Assembly (NCBI RefSeq): GCF_008831285.2
Contig: NC_045139.1
Coordinates: 2,488,704 to 2,552,703, forward strand
Length of the DNA stretch: 64,000 nucleotides
Source: Nymphaea colorata
Lineage: Eukaryota; Streptophyta; Magnoliopsida; Nymphaeales; Nymphaeaceae
Direction of reading: 5' to 3'
Every line of letters starts with the position of its first letter. The first letter of the stretch is position 1. The position numbers were made by a program, and so were the translations under genes. The notes beneath the pieces are model-generated. The model saw nothing but the letters and a program-made list of their open reading frames with translations. It did not search any database and was not told the origin of the DNA. Below are positions 13,715 through 26,956 of the stretch, piece after piece.

Positions 13715-14085
13715 GGTTGTTGAGTCAAGCCCAAGCTTGGCCAGCTCGAGCTCGGCTCCAACTCCACTCGAGCTCTTTATAGCAAAATCGATCTCGACTA
13801 CAAAAAAACGAGCTTGAATTCAACTCGTTTAGCCATGTAACTTGTTTAACATTAACTCGTGTAACTCATTTAAATCGTGCAACTTGTCAAACCGGTTTTG
13901 ACAATATTATATAGAGTATCGGTTTGCAAGTCGAGTCAGTATAAACGAGTCGAGTTCCTGAAACTCGAAATAGACTCATTTATTGTTTCGAGTATCTTTG
14001 TAAGCTCGAACTCGACTCATTTATAAACGAGGCAAGCACGAGCCGAGTTTTTTCGAGGTAGTTCGAGTCGAGCCCGAGTTGTCTA
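13715..14085. repeat. GAGCTCGA-rich dispersed repeat, copy A
   Basis: Clearly the same sequence family as the element at 35754-36171: shared order of GAGCTCG motifs, 'aaaccggttttg', 'caatattatatagagta' and 'cgagtcgagcccgagtt'. The terminal repeats seen in the 35.75-kb copy are not preserved here, so this copy is truncated or older. Confidence 0.7.
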
Positions 14086-15053
14086 ACTGCTATGCTAACT
14101 TCTTTGTAATTTCGCTCTATGATGCTGTCTAACTGCTTGATGTATAGCTACTTTTGATATGTTTTAATAAAAGGGTTGGGGGTCTTATCCTCATGCAGGT
14201 AACCTGATTGGGAATTAGTTTTCAGTTCTCAAGAGGTTCTCAGTTCTCAAGAATGATTACATGTTTAGGTCCTGAAAGACAAAAACACCATCATACTACA
14301 AAAGGGCATAACCACTAAATCTTAAATGATTAGACATTGTTGTAATTAGAGGCTAGAAATTTTTTATGAGGGTGACAGAATTAAAGTTTCTAAATTTTGA
14401 CAAGAACTAAAAATATCATTTTTCAAAATTTTTATATAAGACAAATGAAATTTTTTAAAATTTACATGTAATTTTTTTTTTCCCCTGGCAACGCCGCGAT
14501 CGACACTTCCTTCGACACCAAGGAATCTCTCCAAGAAGAAAGCATCACTTTCTCTAGCTGCTTTTCTTTTAAGTGGTTGTGATACCGGCTTCCTACTTTT
14601 ATTGTCAAAGAAGAGAAAAATTAAAGCATATTTGATGCAAAATCGATCGCGTATAAGTATCCAGTTTCATCAATTCATGACACCTTATATATATATTGGT
14701 AGAAACCAGACTGTCCAGACCCTTTATTTTTTTTACTAAAAATTATTTTAAATAAAATGTAAACATCTTAATATATTTACAAAAAATTATTTTGATATAA
14801 AAAGTGCTTTCATTAAAGTTGTTTTTTTTTTAAAATGTAAATTTTTTTATTATAAAAAGTTGTCGCTATGGGGCCATTCATTTTATCATATTATTAAAAC
14901 AATATTAAAGTCTAATAAATGATCAACTTGTATATGTTTTGCACCAATCTATTTTTAAGACAATATCAGTAAAGCTAGATTACAAAAAACACATTTTAAA
15001 CATCAAAATTAAAGTGAGTAATTTTCGTCCCTGACGTAACCATCTATTTTGTA

Positions 15054-15056
<3 letters not shown>

Positions 15057-15090
<34 letters not shown>
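15057..15090. repeat. (TA)n microsatellite
   Basis: About 34 bp of TA followed by a short TG run. Confidence 0.95.
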
Positions 15091-15094
<4 letters not shown>

Positions 15095-16801
15095 GTGTGT
15101 TGTATATGCACGTTTAAATCTGACAGATGCAGAAATATTACCGAAGGATTACCGAATGATTAAAATTAAAAGTCTGACCCTAAAAGTTAATTGTTAGTTT
15201 ATGGTGCATCAATTATTTACAGTGGTTTTGGCACCAGTTCTTGGTCCTTTCACTGGCAGGCTTTCCATGTTTATTCATATGAGGGCATCTGGCACTTTCG
15301 CATCAAACCTGCTGGAGAGTTCCTCCAAAAATTTATTCACCAACCACTAAAAAACTTCTGTAAAGAAGATGAAACCAAAACAATTGCTGCACAAAGTCAA
15401 AAGGGCTAAGCTAACTACAGCCTATAGCAATGGTAACATAGACAACGTCTGCAGAGTCGAGTTGACAAAAGAGATGTGGAAACGAATAAGAAATTGCAGT
15501 AAAATTGAGGAAGTCCTTATCCTCGACCCTCTACTCTCACCACTTCTTGTTAGACCTGATTTCTGTCCAGAGACAGAGAAATCAGAGATTTGCAGAGCTA
15601 AACACAGCATCTTCGTTTCAGCAAAAAGGAGAAGTAGATCTTCTACAAACTGTATTGGAGTATAGGTCTTCATGCCTGAAGCATCTTGCCCTCAACTTCA
15701 TATATTATTTATATATATTATAGCCAAGGGATTTTGGCAGATTACTAAAGTTTTAGAAACTGCTGCTGAAAAACGACTAAAATAAGAATTTCACCAAATT
15801 TACCTCTCAAAAAATGGTATTTTATAAATCTAAAACTGATGAAAGTATGATTTCATTCACGTTTTAGCAATTTATGTGATAAGAGCAGCTCAACTTATAG
15901 AACTATTTTCTTAAACATAATAACTTGATAAAGGAAGCGCAAAGGCAGCAACAATTATTTGGCAAAATCTTCATATTTAAGGTGCAGGGAGGAGGAGTTA
16001 TTTTTATTTCGCAAAAGTATTACATTGTTACTAACCTGTGAATTTACCTTATATAAAATAAGGCAGATTCACTGTTTCATAAAATCAGTCTTATTTTTAA
16101 TAAGAGAATTATGAGATATTAACAATGTATTACTATTGCCAAACAACCCCAAAGTGGTACAGGTTTCAATTTTAAATGAGGCACCAAATAGTGATTCCAT
16201 TCATGCCCTGTGGTGAAATTAAGAACAAGTTCAACGGTATCTCTTCATAGAGTAACACAAAGATGCCATGGATCCAAACATATGTTTCAATATATACATA
16301 TTGCTTGATACACAATATTAAATGATTGAAACTTATTATTCTTATTTATCACATTGCAAGAGTTTTACTATCCATTGGCCACTCAGCGAAGAGGGAAAAA
16401 GTTCAGTACATATCTAGTGCTTCACTGACGTTGTGTTTTCTATTGCAACAGTAGCAATTGCCATCATGAAAAGGTTATGCTAAATCAAACATGATCATGT
16501 TCAAATATTAACTAAACAAAATTTTGTTCGAACGAATAACATCTCGTATGACCCACAAAAGCTAATTTTCACAACGACAAATACAAGAACTTTCTCATGA
16601 AAATTGAGAATGATCGGAAATTTTCCCGTATCTTCCACACCATTCTTTATGTATCAAACAAGAAAAACAAACGTCTAACATCTTTTCTCCTTATGAAGCC
16701 CCGGCCATGAAACACCTTCTCTGTTAAGAAAGTCCGACCAACCTTGGTCGTGGTGGGCCAAACCCCGAAGAAAAAATGGAGAAAAAGTTCCTACCTCCCT
16801 C

Positions 16802-16809
16802 TATATAAA
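16802..16809 (+). promoter_or_regulatory. TATA box of TNL1
   Basis: TATATAAA lies about 75 bp upstream of the TNL1 ATG, which would place the transcription start near 16835 and leave a 5' UTR of about 50 bases. Confidence 0.6.
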
Positions 16810-16882
16810 GAGAGACGACAGGAAAAGAAGTTGCAGGCAGGAGAGCGAAGGTGCTCTTTGTTACTTTTTTAATGCGTTAGTC

Positions 16883-19800
16883 ATGGAATCCGTCCTCTTA
16901 TCGCTTATTGTTATCTTCATCGCGGCCCCCATCTTTCGCTGGTCTTGTAAGTTCAGGAGAACCAGAGGAAACCAGGAGAACCATAGTGAGGGTGAGGTAT
17001 CCTCTTCACCTCTCTTATCATCGGCATCATCGCTGAGGGAAGCAGGTGGCTTTGAGCATGATGTGTTTCTCAGCTTCAGGGGAGCAGACACTCGCAAGGG
17101 CTTCACCGGCCATCTCCATCAAGCACTGAAAGAGAAGGGCGTCATGACCTTCATCGATAGTGAGAAGCTGGAGAAGGGGCAGAAGGTGGAGGAGCTATTT
17201 GGGCACATCGAGAGATCCAAAATCTTTGTACCCATCTTCTCTAAGGGCTATGCCAATTCACAGTGGTGCTTGAAGGAGATTGCCAAGATGGTAGAGTGTA
17301 GGAGACTCATCATACCGGTGTTCTTCGATGTAAAGCCGAAAGACGTCCGTCATCAAACTGGGCCATTTAGCTCTGCATTCAAAAGTTACAGTAAGAAGGG
17401 AAAAGTGGAGAAGGAGGAGGTGAGCAAATGGGGCGATGCTTTGGGAGAAGCGGGAAAAATCGCCGGCTACAATTTAGCCGACACTGAAGGGTAAGTAGCA
17501 CCGATTCCTCTCATTGTATCGCTAGCTTGAAAAGTAGTTCGTGTTCTGCGATAGGAGCAATTTCAAGGAAAATGGTCGAACCCCAGGAAAACTTCTTTTT
17601 CTGAATCTTTAGATGAGTAATTTAAGCACATTTCACCTTTTTTTTTTTAAATTTCAAGATGAAAACGAAACGTGTTATGTTACGTTTGATTTCCTATATA
17701 TCTCGATTCGAGGGGATCTGAAATCTATAGATCCATATCAAACTGTGGTTTTCAAAACCATGCTATCGTGAAAAGAAGTATGAATTTGAGATTCAATTGA
17801 GATTCCCCGTGATTTGAAGACCGCAATCGAACGGTCCATATTTTTGCACGATGACTCTCACCATCCGAGTCACAAAGCTGTCACTTGGATGGTTTAAAAA
17901 AAATAAAAAATGAACCAATACTAATAGATGAAAAATGGTCATCTCTGTTAACTATCTAACATATGGAAATAGCAGTTTTAACAATGATTTATGTTCTTTT
18001 AAATGACTATGCTTTTAAATTTGATCCATCTGATATATATAGTGAGAAGAGGCTGATAAGAAGTAACAAATATGGGAATATGTCGTTTGAATGTGATTAT
18101 AATTTTCTTCTGACCTTCTTGGCAGACATGAGGCAAAGCTCATCCAACTCATTGTGACGAGGGTTTTAACTGAAGTAAATAGGACTCCCCTGTTTATAGC
18201 CAGACATCCAGTAGGACTTAATTCTCGCATTGCAGATCTGATGGAAGTGCTAGATATCGAAGCCCAAGACGATGTCAGAATGGTTGGTATACGCGGAATG
18301 GGTGGCATCGGCAAGACAACTCTTGCGAAGGCTGTCTACAACCAAATCTCTTCTTGTTTCGATGCTTGCAGTTTCCTTTCTAACGTCAGAGAAGCAGCAG
18401 AACAATCCTCGGGACTCATTTCCCTCCAAAAACAGCTGCTTCATGATGTTTTCAATGATGAAAATGTGAAAGTAAGCGACACCAGTGATGGAATTGGCAT
18501 TATTAAGCAACGAATTTGGAGCAAGAAAGTTCTGCTGGTACTTGACGACGTAAGTGATGAATCACAACTCAAAGCATTGGCTTGCGAACGAGATTGGTTT
18601 TGCGCGGGGTCAAGAATCATCGTAACTACGAGAGATAAACGGGTGTTAAGAGCACCAAGAATGAAACAAAATGAAGTGTATGAGCTTAAGGTGCTAGATG
18701 CTACCCAATCGCTTCAGCTTTTTTGTTGGCATGCATTTGGGAAAGAAGAGGCAGATGAGAAATTTGAAGAGCTTTCAAAGGGAGTTGCATCTACTGCTGC
18801 AGGGCTGCCATTAGCACTAGAAATATTTGGATCACATTTCTTTGATCTGAAAACAGCTAAACAATGGAGAGTTATGTTAGAAAGGTTGAAGGAAGATCAA
18901 GATAAAGATATTCATGAGAGGCTGAAGATAAGTTATGATGCACTTGAAGAAAAAGTAAAAAAAGTTTTTTTGGACATAGCGTGTTTTTTTGTTGGGGAAA
19001 GAACAAAGCTTCCTACTCTCATGTGGGAAGCTTGTAGGTTCTACCCGGACATAACAATCAAAGTCTTAATGCATAAGTCTCTGGTCAGTATAAACGATGA
19101 AACTAATGAGTTTGAAATGCACGACCATGTTCGAGATATGGGAAGAAAAATTGTGGAAGACGAGAGGCTTTCGAATCCAGGGATGTGCAGCAGCAGGTTG
19201 TGGAAGGATGATGAGACACTAGATGTACTTCAAAGCAAGAGAGTAAGAATCTATCTCTTCAATTATTATTATTATTATAATTGTTGTTGTTGTTGTTTTT
19301 ATTGTTTTTAGCAGTGTCACCATTAGCTTTGTTATGATTTAGCTGTCAGTTTGGTCTGAAAATAAAACTGGTCGGCCCATTAAACCAGGGTAACTGCCAT
19401 CTTCATACTTCCCTCTATAATGGAAACTGATGAACTTAGATATTCAATCAAATTTGAATTGCAGGGAACAAAAAATATTGAAGCCATCAGACTACAAAAA
19501 TACGATGATTTTCTTTTCCTTGCTATGCCTGATCTTACAAGTGCATTAGGGCTTTTGGATGACATGGAATCGTCGATGGAATCTATATGTCCGGAAACAG
19601 GAAACGTCGAAGACATCTGCCCCCAACAATGTGAAGATCTTAGCCTTCCCATGCTTGATCCTGCAAGTGCGTTGGGGCATTTGCGCACAGAGTGTTTTGA
19701 AGCGATGTCTCAACTTAGATTGCTGCACTTGGGGAACGTAACATTCGAAGGTGGATATGAACATTTTCCCAGGACGCTCAGATGGTTGATATGGAGTCCA

Positions 19801-22074
19801 AGAGACTTGGAGTCATTGCCTGAGACACTTCATCTTGAGAACATCGTTGTTCTTGACTTGTCTTGGAGTTATATAACTCAATTATGGGGCCAGCAAGCAC
19901 CTAGAGGGATCAAGGTAAAATCATGCAAACATTTTTGGTATATGCCAATTTCAAACTTTTATTTATTTATTTATTTATTCTATTTTATCTGTAATAAGCT
20001 TTCCTTTAATTTCTAGAGTTTCTAACACGTGACAGAAGTGAGGTTGATGTAGTTGGCTCGATGCAGGTCCCTACAAAACCATAAATTTAAGATCTATGCG
20101 GGTGTTTGATAGTCTCAGATTTGAGAATCTTAAAAACTTGAAAACCATAAATTTAAGATCGGACCTTCTCCCTCCAATTCTAAATCCGACTGTTTCTCAA
20201 TGTGAATAAGTAAATGAAGGATTTTAATTGTAGATCTTAGGTTTGGCCTAAGATCTTTAGTTTGATGAATCATGGATTTTACCATTAATCTTTGTCATAT
20301 CAGTAAAATCATGCCACATTGTATCCATGGATTTTAAATCCGAGGATCTCAAATCATGTCACATTATATCAGTAAATTTTTTTTTCCTTTTCTTGTAGGT
20401 CTTTAACAAATTAAAAGTCTTAAATCTCAGTGAATGTAGGAGTCTCACCATGTGTCCAGATTTTAGGAGCATGCCACATTTAGAGGAATTGGATTTTGAA
20501 TATTGTATAAAGATGAGTGAACTTCATCCATCTATTGGGCATCTCAAGAGCTTGGGTCTGTTGGATTTGAGCCACTGCGAATCACTGAGGGAATTGCCTG
20601 AAGCTATTGGATGTCTTAAGATCTTGACTAACTTGTTTTTGAGTCACTGCGAATCACTAATGGAGCTGCCTCAAGAAATCTGTCGATTGACCTCCCTTGA
20701 GACACTTGACCTTGAGAATTGCAATAAAATATCAACTTTGCCGTCGCATTTGGGGGATTTGAAATCATTAAGAAAGCTCTACCTTAATAACACCAGCATA
20801 ACAACTCTGCCTGAATCCATGGGACAGATGAAGCAACTGAACTTGCTGTCTCTAGAGAATTGTGACTCCCTAAAAGAGGTACCTGAATGCATTTGTTCAT
20901 TGCTCAATCTTGAAGAACTATACGCTCAAGGATGTAGCTCCCTTGCATCCTTTCTCAACTCTCTTGGCAACTTGAGGCGCTTGAGGAAGCTTGATTTGAG
21001 TGACACAGATATTGAAGAGTTGTCGGACTCCATTGTGTTACTAGAGAAGCTTGAGCTCCTATCAGTTTCTCGATGTAGACGGCTCAAATTCTTGCCAGCT
21101 TCTGCTTCTGTTGGATCAATGTTGCTGAAGAGCGATGGAGTGTCATCAGCAAGTGGTGACATAGCAAACTTTAGACAATCTTCAGTTGGAGATCCTTCAA
21201 ATAGACAAGACTACTCTCTCCTTCAGTTTCCCTCTTCCCTCACTGAACTATATGCAACTGGTTGTTATGAATTGGAAATGGTAGCAGATGTCTCAAATGC
21301 AGAGAGATTGCGGGAATTGAATCTAAGCGGCTGCCAAAAGCTTGTGGACGTTCCCGGGGTTGAGCGGTTGAAATGGTTAAACAGCCTAAAGCTTGGAGGA
21401 TGTAGAAGCATTTCCGACTCATTGAGGAAAAGAGTTGAGGTAATTATCAAGTGTCGTCTTAACTAATATGTTTTACATCATGATCGCTTCCAGAAATATC
21501 TTTTTACTCTGTTTTTCAGGACGCAAACTTTGAACGCTTGACTGACTTCTCTATCTCTGGAATCTTGAACGCTGCCGAGTCGTCAGATGCACCACGGCTT
21601 CTCGCTTTCAGCTTTCTTCCCAAGTGGTTCAAGAGTGGCAGCTTGTACTTGAAACTAGGTGAAACCGGCCTTGATAGCGTCCTTGGTAGTATAGTCATCG
21701 GCAGATTCACAACAGCAGATGGCTACGAGTTGCTGTTTGAAGCTTCATTTCAGGCGAAAGTGTGGCGACGTTTTGATATTTCCGGTGGAGTCCCCATAGT
21801 GAAACTTGGAGAGTATGGCAAGATGATGAGGAATGGAGGAGGATTTGTGGGGAATGATGGTCTCAGTAGGTCGATGATGGTAATGCATGTGGTAATCGAT
21901 GGCTGCCTCCTGCTCGGTGGTTATCTCAGGAGTACTACCAGCGATGATGCGTGTGGTGATATAGCTTTTGATCCATGTGATATCACTTCCATTGCCCATA
22001 TCAGGGAGAATTTCGGTGGACCATTACATTATTATGAAGGACCAGCTACTGTCCTCTGTATAGATTTCAGTTGA
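16883..22074 (+). CDS. TNL1: TIR-NB-ARC-LRR immune receptor with N-terminal hydrophobic anchor and unusual C-terminal domain
   Basis: Exons: 16883-17490, 18126-19242, 19465-19914, 20399-21439, 21520-22074; about 1256 aa, no frame break. Residues about 4-19 are hydrophobic and followed by basic residues (CKFRRTRG), like a signal anchor. TIR domain about 58-200 with HDVFLSFRGADTR and WCLKEI; Glu132 is the position of the catalytic NADase glutamate of plant TIRs. NB-ARC: P-loop GMGGIGKTT (Lys266), kinase-2 LLVLDDV (Asp343/344), GSRIIVTTRD, GLPLAL (429-434), FLDIACFF, MHD (534-536). LRRs fill exons 3-4 (about 600-1070). The last exon (1073-1256) is a non-LRR domain shared with TNL2 and with a relic at 41.4 kb. 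Family role: effector-triggered immunity, with the activated TIR making NAD-derived signals. All introns are GT-AG; the TIR/NB junction is split inside a Gly codon, the same as in TNL3. Confidence 0.95.
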
Positions 22075-22734
22075 TCGTGAGCAAACCAACGTGACGCCGG
22101 TGAACCAGTCTCATTACTCATTTACTTCGGCTATTGACTTGGCTTGCATTTGTTGAGGGACGAACCAGGCTCAGGTTTTTTGTCAATCCATTGACTCTTT
22201 TCTTTCTTTCTCATATAATTAACTAGCTTATAGCAAATATAATACCGATCTCTCTATCTCGGACAAATTGTATAAGCCGGTCGGGTCTGCATGGGTATAA
22301 AGACGGTGCCATCTTCAGCTAGGCTCCACACTCCACCCCATTGGCCTGGGCGGAGGCAGGGGATAGCTAGAAGCCTTGGCTCCTCTTTTGATTTTTAAAA
22401 ACTTTAAAAATTTGTATGTAAATTTCAAAATTTTAGTTTAATCGTATATAAAAAATTTCAAAACTTCTGTTTCGGCCTTTGTTATTTTTTTGAAACTATA
22501 GTTATATTTGTGCGATGAAAAATTTATGGTTCTACCCTGGCTAGCAACAGCATGAATCAATATATGGAGACGTAGGGCGCTACCAGCATAGATTGGATGT
22601 TTGGGATTGGAATATGATATATGATTTTCTTTACTTCATATTTGAATTCTAATTTGACTTTAAACATACAAACGTCTGAAGAATATATCCTATTCAAATT
22701 TGATCCACATTTTCATTGTTACTTGTGATACAGC

Positions 22735-24010
22735 AGAAGGATAAGTCCAGTAGAGATCACGGTAGTCGATTTACTGATGAAGAGCGCTGATTCTGCGAGT
22801 AATGTTCTTTTGCAACAGCTCCATTTAAGATTTAGCTAACCAAAAGTCGAAGTTCTTCCTTGAAACTAATTTCATAATTGACTCTCAAACCAAAACATGC
22901 ATATCACATTGGACCCAAAAATAAAAGGTCTAATATCAGTATCTTGCTCTATGGTTAACAAGCATTTGAGGAAAGGATTTAGCACTTATCAAAACAGTTG
23001 GGCTGCTGTCCCTTCGTTTCAAATCAATCGCTCATAGAGGGCACCAAAAGGGAGAACCAAAAGAAAATCCAAACTGAGGCCCAAAAACCAAACAGGGGAA
23101 AGGGAAAAGGCAAAACAACAAGAGGAAGAGGAAGGAAACTGGGACGAAGATAAGCACCCATGTCTTTTAGACACAAAGTAGCTAAATGCACAAAAATCGA
23201 AGAGAGTGAAAAACCTTTGAATAATAGGAATGATGTACATGGGAGTAAATATTATAAAAAACTACATAAATTGAACACTCTGGGCTTTTTTTTTCATGAT
23301 TTTTGACTTTCTTTGTAAATCTTTATTATTTCAACATAAACTGAACTTCTATTTTTTATTTTTTCCGACCCATAAATGACACCAATTGATTTGACCGAGC
23401 CAATCCTCCCAATCTTTTTTGATCAATCAATTAATCCATGTTGCTTGCCTAAGACCAATTTAACAGTTACCTTTGTTTTAAAGTTAACCTGAAAAAATTG
23501 AGTGCCTATGAAGTTGAAAAGCAGCTGGAAGGCGGTTTCTTAGTCCCTCAGTTCTCCAGCAGGTTTGATGCGGAAGTTTATACTTCGACACATTATGCCG
23601 ATAATAACAGACGAACGAAAAGGAAAACAGAAAGACGGTCGAATGACAGAGGATTCTACAGCACAGAAAGTAAGAACTTTCTAGCAAACCCCTGCCCACT
23701 CGTCTTGCGAGAATTTTATATCCCCTTTACCCACCGGCCATTGGATTTTTTTTTTATTAATAAAGAAACAGATTTGGGTATTTTCCATAGTATTGATTTA
23801 TAAAACTTCAATTTTGCTTTTAAAGTTTCTCCATAAGTTCAGAAACAGTTTTTCTTCATAAAATTAATGCCAAACATTAACCTTAAATGCTTAAAATAAA
23901 ATAAGAAGGTTTTCAATGGAACAACATTGTAGAGTAGAGAAGAGCCTTAAAATAACAACGCCTTTAGATATGGTAGAAAGATAAGCATTACGTCCACTTC
24001 CACCTCCATG
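22735..24010. repeat. Duplicated intergenic block, copy 1
   Basis: The run from 'aagtccagtagagatcacg' through 'gaaaatccaa' and 'aataataggaatgatgtac', then on to 'ccgataataacagacgaacg' and 'cggccattggatttttt', is repeated at 55.7-57.0 kb and partly at 25.7-26.4 kb. This copy is the most diverged and carries an extra purine-rich insert near 23070-23160. Confidence 0.8.
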
Positions 24011-24239
24011 AAGTGAACTCCTGTGGTAGTGGTTCAAATATGCAAGATTAGTATTTGAAGATCCTAAGCTGTAGTTGTGAACACGAGTGTATAAATAAAA
24101 GACTTTCTACTCGAAAGATAATAAGTAAAGAATCCCTACTTACCTGTTGAAGATAAGGCACATTATACTTTCTGTTCCCCTTTTAAGCTTCGCTTATCAG
24201 AGACAAGTGCATATGGTTGTGCTTCATAGACCACCAATC

Positions 24240-24610
24240 TTAGTCAGCCGGACTCTTCTATTTTACTGCTGCATTCGAATCGCATCGAGTCGGGTGTACA
24301 CCAGACATGGGTGCGGCTCCGACTCACACCCGAGCCCAATTATAATGTCATATTACTAAATTACTTATATAATATATATTGTTCTGATATTTTTCTATGC
24401 AATACAATTATTCAAGTATATTATATATATTAATAAGTAAATTGTAATAATAATATATACAAGCTTATTTTGTTATATATATATATATATAATAAATTTA
24501 AAAATAATAATAAAATACCATTGCCACACCGCCGCACCTAAATTTTTTGGAATGTACCGTTCCAGCACCCACATCTGCATCGGCGAACCCGCACCCTGGA
24601 CTCAGGTGAC
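24240..24610. repeat. Dispersed repeat (GCATCGAGTCGGGTGT family), copy 1
   Basis: The segment 'ggactcttctattttactgc' through 'caccagacatgggtg' and the following 'atgtcatatta' matches 36806-36930 in the same orientation. The end is rich in CGCACCC motifs. The element type is unknown. Confidence 0.65.
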
Positions 24611-25679
24611 ATAGCCACCAACGTATCCTAAATCTTTGTGTTAGACCTTCTAGGCTTCTACGTGACTGTCTAAAATCTCTATCATGCTTTCAATAAAAAT
24701 AAAATACAAGTTTGAATGACTTTCTGTTATATCATCAAAGTAAAGAGACAATCTTAAGGATGCTTTATATCTCTTCTTATTATGATAAATTTGAAGCTAG
24801 TGCGATAACACAACATGTCTCCTTCTCATTTTTGTCGACAGCATCACCTATTCATGTGCAGAGTATCTGCTAGTTCTATGCACAGTTATATAGTCCATTT
24901 TACAAAACGCTTCCAAAATTTAGTTCGCACATTGGCATAATACACTAAGGGATTGCTTGGTAGTAGTAGTAGCAAACTGTCACTGTTCCATGAACCAATC
25001 GAGAGAACTGGGAACTGGTAGAAAATTGCTTGGTATATCGGTGAACTGGTAGGTCTTAAATTGCTCGTCTGTCTGGATGGTAAGTAAGAATGGACTATAC
25101 CAGGTTGATTGGCGCAATATAACGATGTGGTACCAACATGCCAGAAAGTGACATCCTGATCATCAATTCTTCGTGATGAAAATGAAACTAAGAGCTATTT
25201 TTAAGAACGTTATGGGTCACAAGATGATACTTTAAAGGACAATAATTCTTCTTCCACTATCTTTACTTTCCATGCATTTTCCACGACTTGCCGTCCAATG
25301 ATGCAATAAAAAGGATGATCTTCCACTATCTTTGCTTTCCATGCATTTTCACGAACTTACCATTTTGTTATTTGAATTGCCGGTTGATCAATTCAAGCAA
25401 AAGAATGCTACTTTCTAGCAGCGAAGCGAACAGGTCGGAAAGAACTTCCCCATGACTGTTAGACGGGAGACAAAGTTACCTGCGCCACCCCATTGTACGC
25501 TCAATGTGAAAAAAGGAAAAAAAAATCTTACATCGAAAGACCCTTTGATATGAAGAATATAATGTTCGTGGAACGACAAATTTGCAAATGTTGTGTTCCA
25601 ACCTTTTGTTAACATTCGTATGGAATGCGCAATAAAATCTAGCTGCAGGTACGTGCACCTGCAGTAATTCTGAGTTCTA

Positions 25680-26375
25680 GTTATATGGGGCAGCAGCTCT
25701 ACAAAATCTGAGTTACTGCCCCATGGTCAATTAAAAAATTGTTAACTATATATTTAGTACCCTATGGAAAAAAAAATCTGGCTTCGTCTTCTATTAGGAG
25801 AGTTGAATTGCTTTTTTCAAAAAAATCTTTCTGCAGTTCCATGGGGGTGCTACCAATCCTAGCATCAAAGCACACCGGACCAATCAATTGAAGCTAATGG
25901 TAGTTGGCACTGAATTTTCAATGTCTGTGATATGTGAATTGGTGCTGAATAAGTCCAGTAGAGATCACGATACTGGATTCAATGATGAAGAGGTTGATTC
26001 TGCGAGTGATGTGTTGGGAGAACCAAAAGAAAATCCAACATTTTTTGGACACAAGTAGCGAAACGAACAAAAATCGAAGTGAGAGTAAAGAACCTTTCAA
26101 TAATAGGAATTATGTACATCGGAGTCAATATTATAAAAACTACGTCAATGTTATAAAAACTACACAAATTGACCACTGTTGGCTTCCTTTTCATTATTTT
26201 TGGCATCCTTGTAATTCTCTATTATTTAAAGATAAATTGAACTTCTATTTTTTATATTTTCTGACCCATAAATGACACAAATTGACTTGAGGTGCAAAAA
26301 GTGAAATATGATACTTATGGCGCATTAAAATAAACTCAAGAATGATATTAATGAATTTCTGTCTTTTTTCTTGGT
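25680..26375. repeat. Duplicated intergenic block, copy 2
   Basis: Nearly identical to 55800-56435; the part at 25918-26100 appears to match 56022-56204 base for base over the open frame on the - strand. It contains no recognisable gene. It ends near 26375, where the 55.7-kb copy continues into sequence found in copy 1. Confidence 0.85.
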
Positions 26376-26956
26376 TCAGTCTGAAATTGTAGCCATTAAG
26401 TGCTGGGGATAACTGGAAAATACTGTGACACTATAGTGGGAATTTGCCTCATTTCTTCTGTCCACTTTCCTGAGAGAATGACATATGATACACATTCTTT
26501 GTGTTTGCATTTTCTTCTTGTGAAGAGGGCAATGAGGGTGCAGAAACCAATAACAAAGCATCCTCTCTAGAGGCTTCTCAGAAAGGAGACTGGAAGATGA
26601 TAACATCATCTCATGCTGCATCAAAAACAAGGAAGGCTACTTTTAATTTTTTAACATCATAAAACAAATAGAAATTTGATGTTGCAAGACTGTAGTCTAT
26701 AAATTGTCTGAGGGTATGCTGATGAAATATGTGAGTTTATGACTTGAGAATGCCCCCGGTCAAAGTTGAGTATGCGATTAAAATATTTTCATAATTTGCC
26801 TTGTGACTTGTTGGCATTACTACATATATTTCAGCATACGGTTTGATAAAAATGTTATGAGAATGCCGGTGACTACACTCACTGTTTGCTTTCACAAGAT
26901 TCTCCCTCTCTCTCTAGGGTGTGATAGTTAAGTAAGGTTGTTGCTTTTCATTGCAG

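Larger units (their letters stand above)
11670..16801. other. Intergenic region between the neprosin-like gene and TNL1
   Basis: No supported gene. It starts with the 3' flank of the neprosin-like gene, including a T-run near 11740-11757. Beyond the elements listed separately (MITE near 12.7 kb, GAGCTCG-rich repeat near 13.7-14.1 kb, TA tract near 15.06 kb) it is AT-rich and frame-poor. Open frames at 15191-15665 resemble nothing I recognise and have no splice support. Confidence 0.55.
22075..26956. other. Intergenic region with duplicated blocks
   Basis: No intact gene. It contains two copies of an intergenic block shared with 55.7-57.0 kb and a cytosine/guanine-rich repeat near 24.24-24.61 kb. 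A piece at about 22370-22550 with flanking 'ttggctcc' and 'tctaccctggct' motifs resembles an eroded transposon. Upstream exons of the cytochrome c6A gene, whose last exon lies at 26957, were looked for here and not found. Confidence 0.55.

Noticed and set aside
15191-15723. Overlapping frames of 70-98 aa on both strands
   Set aside because: No domain or splice-site context; the frames overlap in three registers and look like chance.
25918-26100. 60-aa - strand frame identical to one at 56022-56204
   Set aside because: The identity extends beyond the frame into the whole duplicated block, and copy 1 at 23.0 kb does not preserve it.
26376-26630. 84-aa - strand frame containing a C-x-x-C-H motif, near the cytochrome c6A exon
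   Set aside because: It is on the opposite strand to the c6A exon and nothing around the motif resembles cytochrome c.
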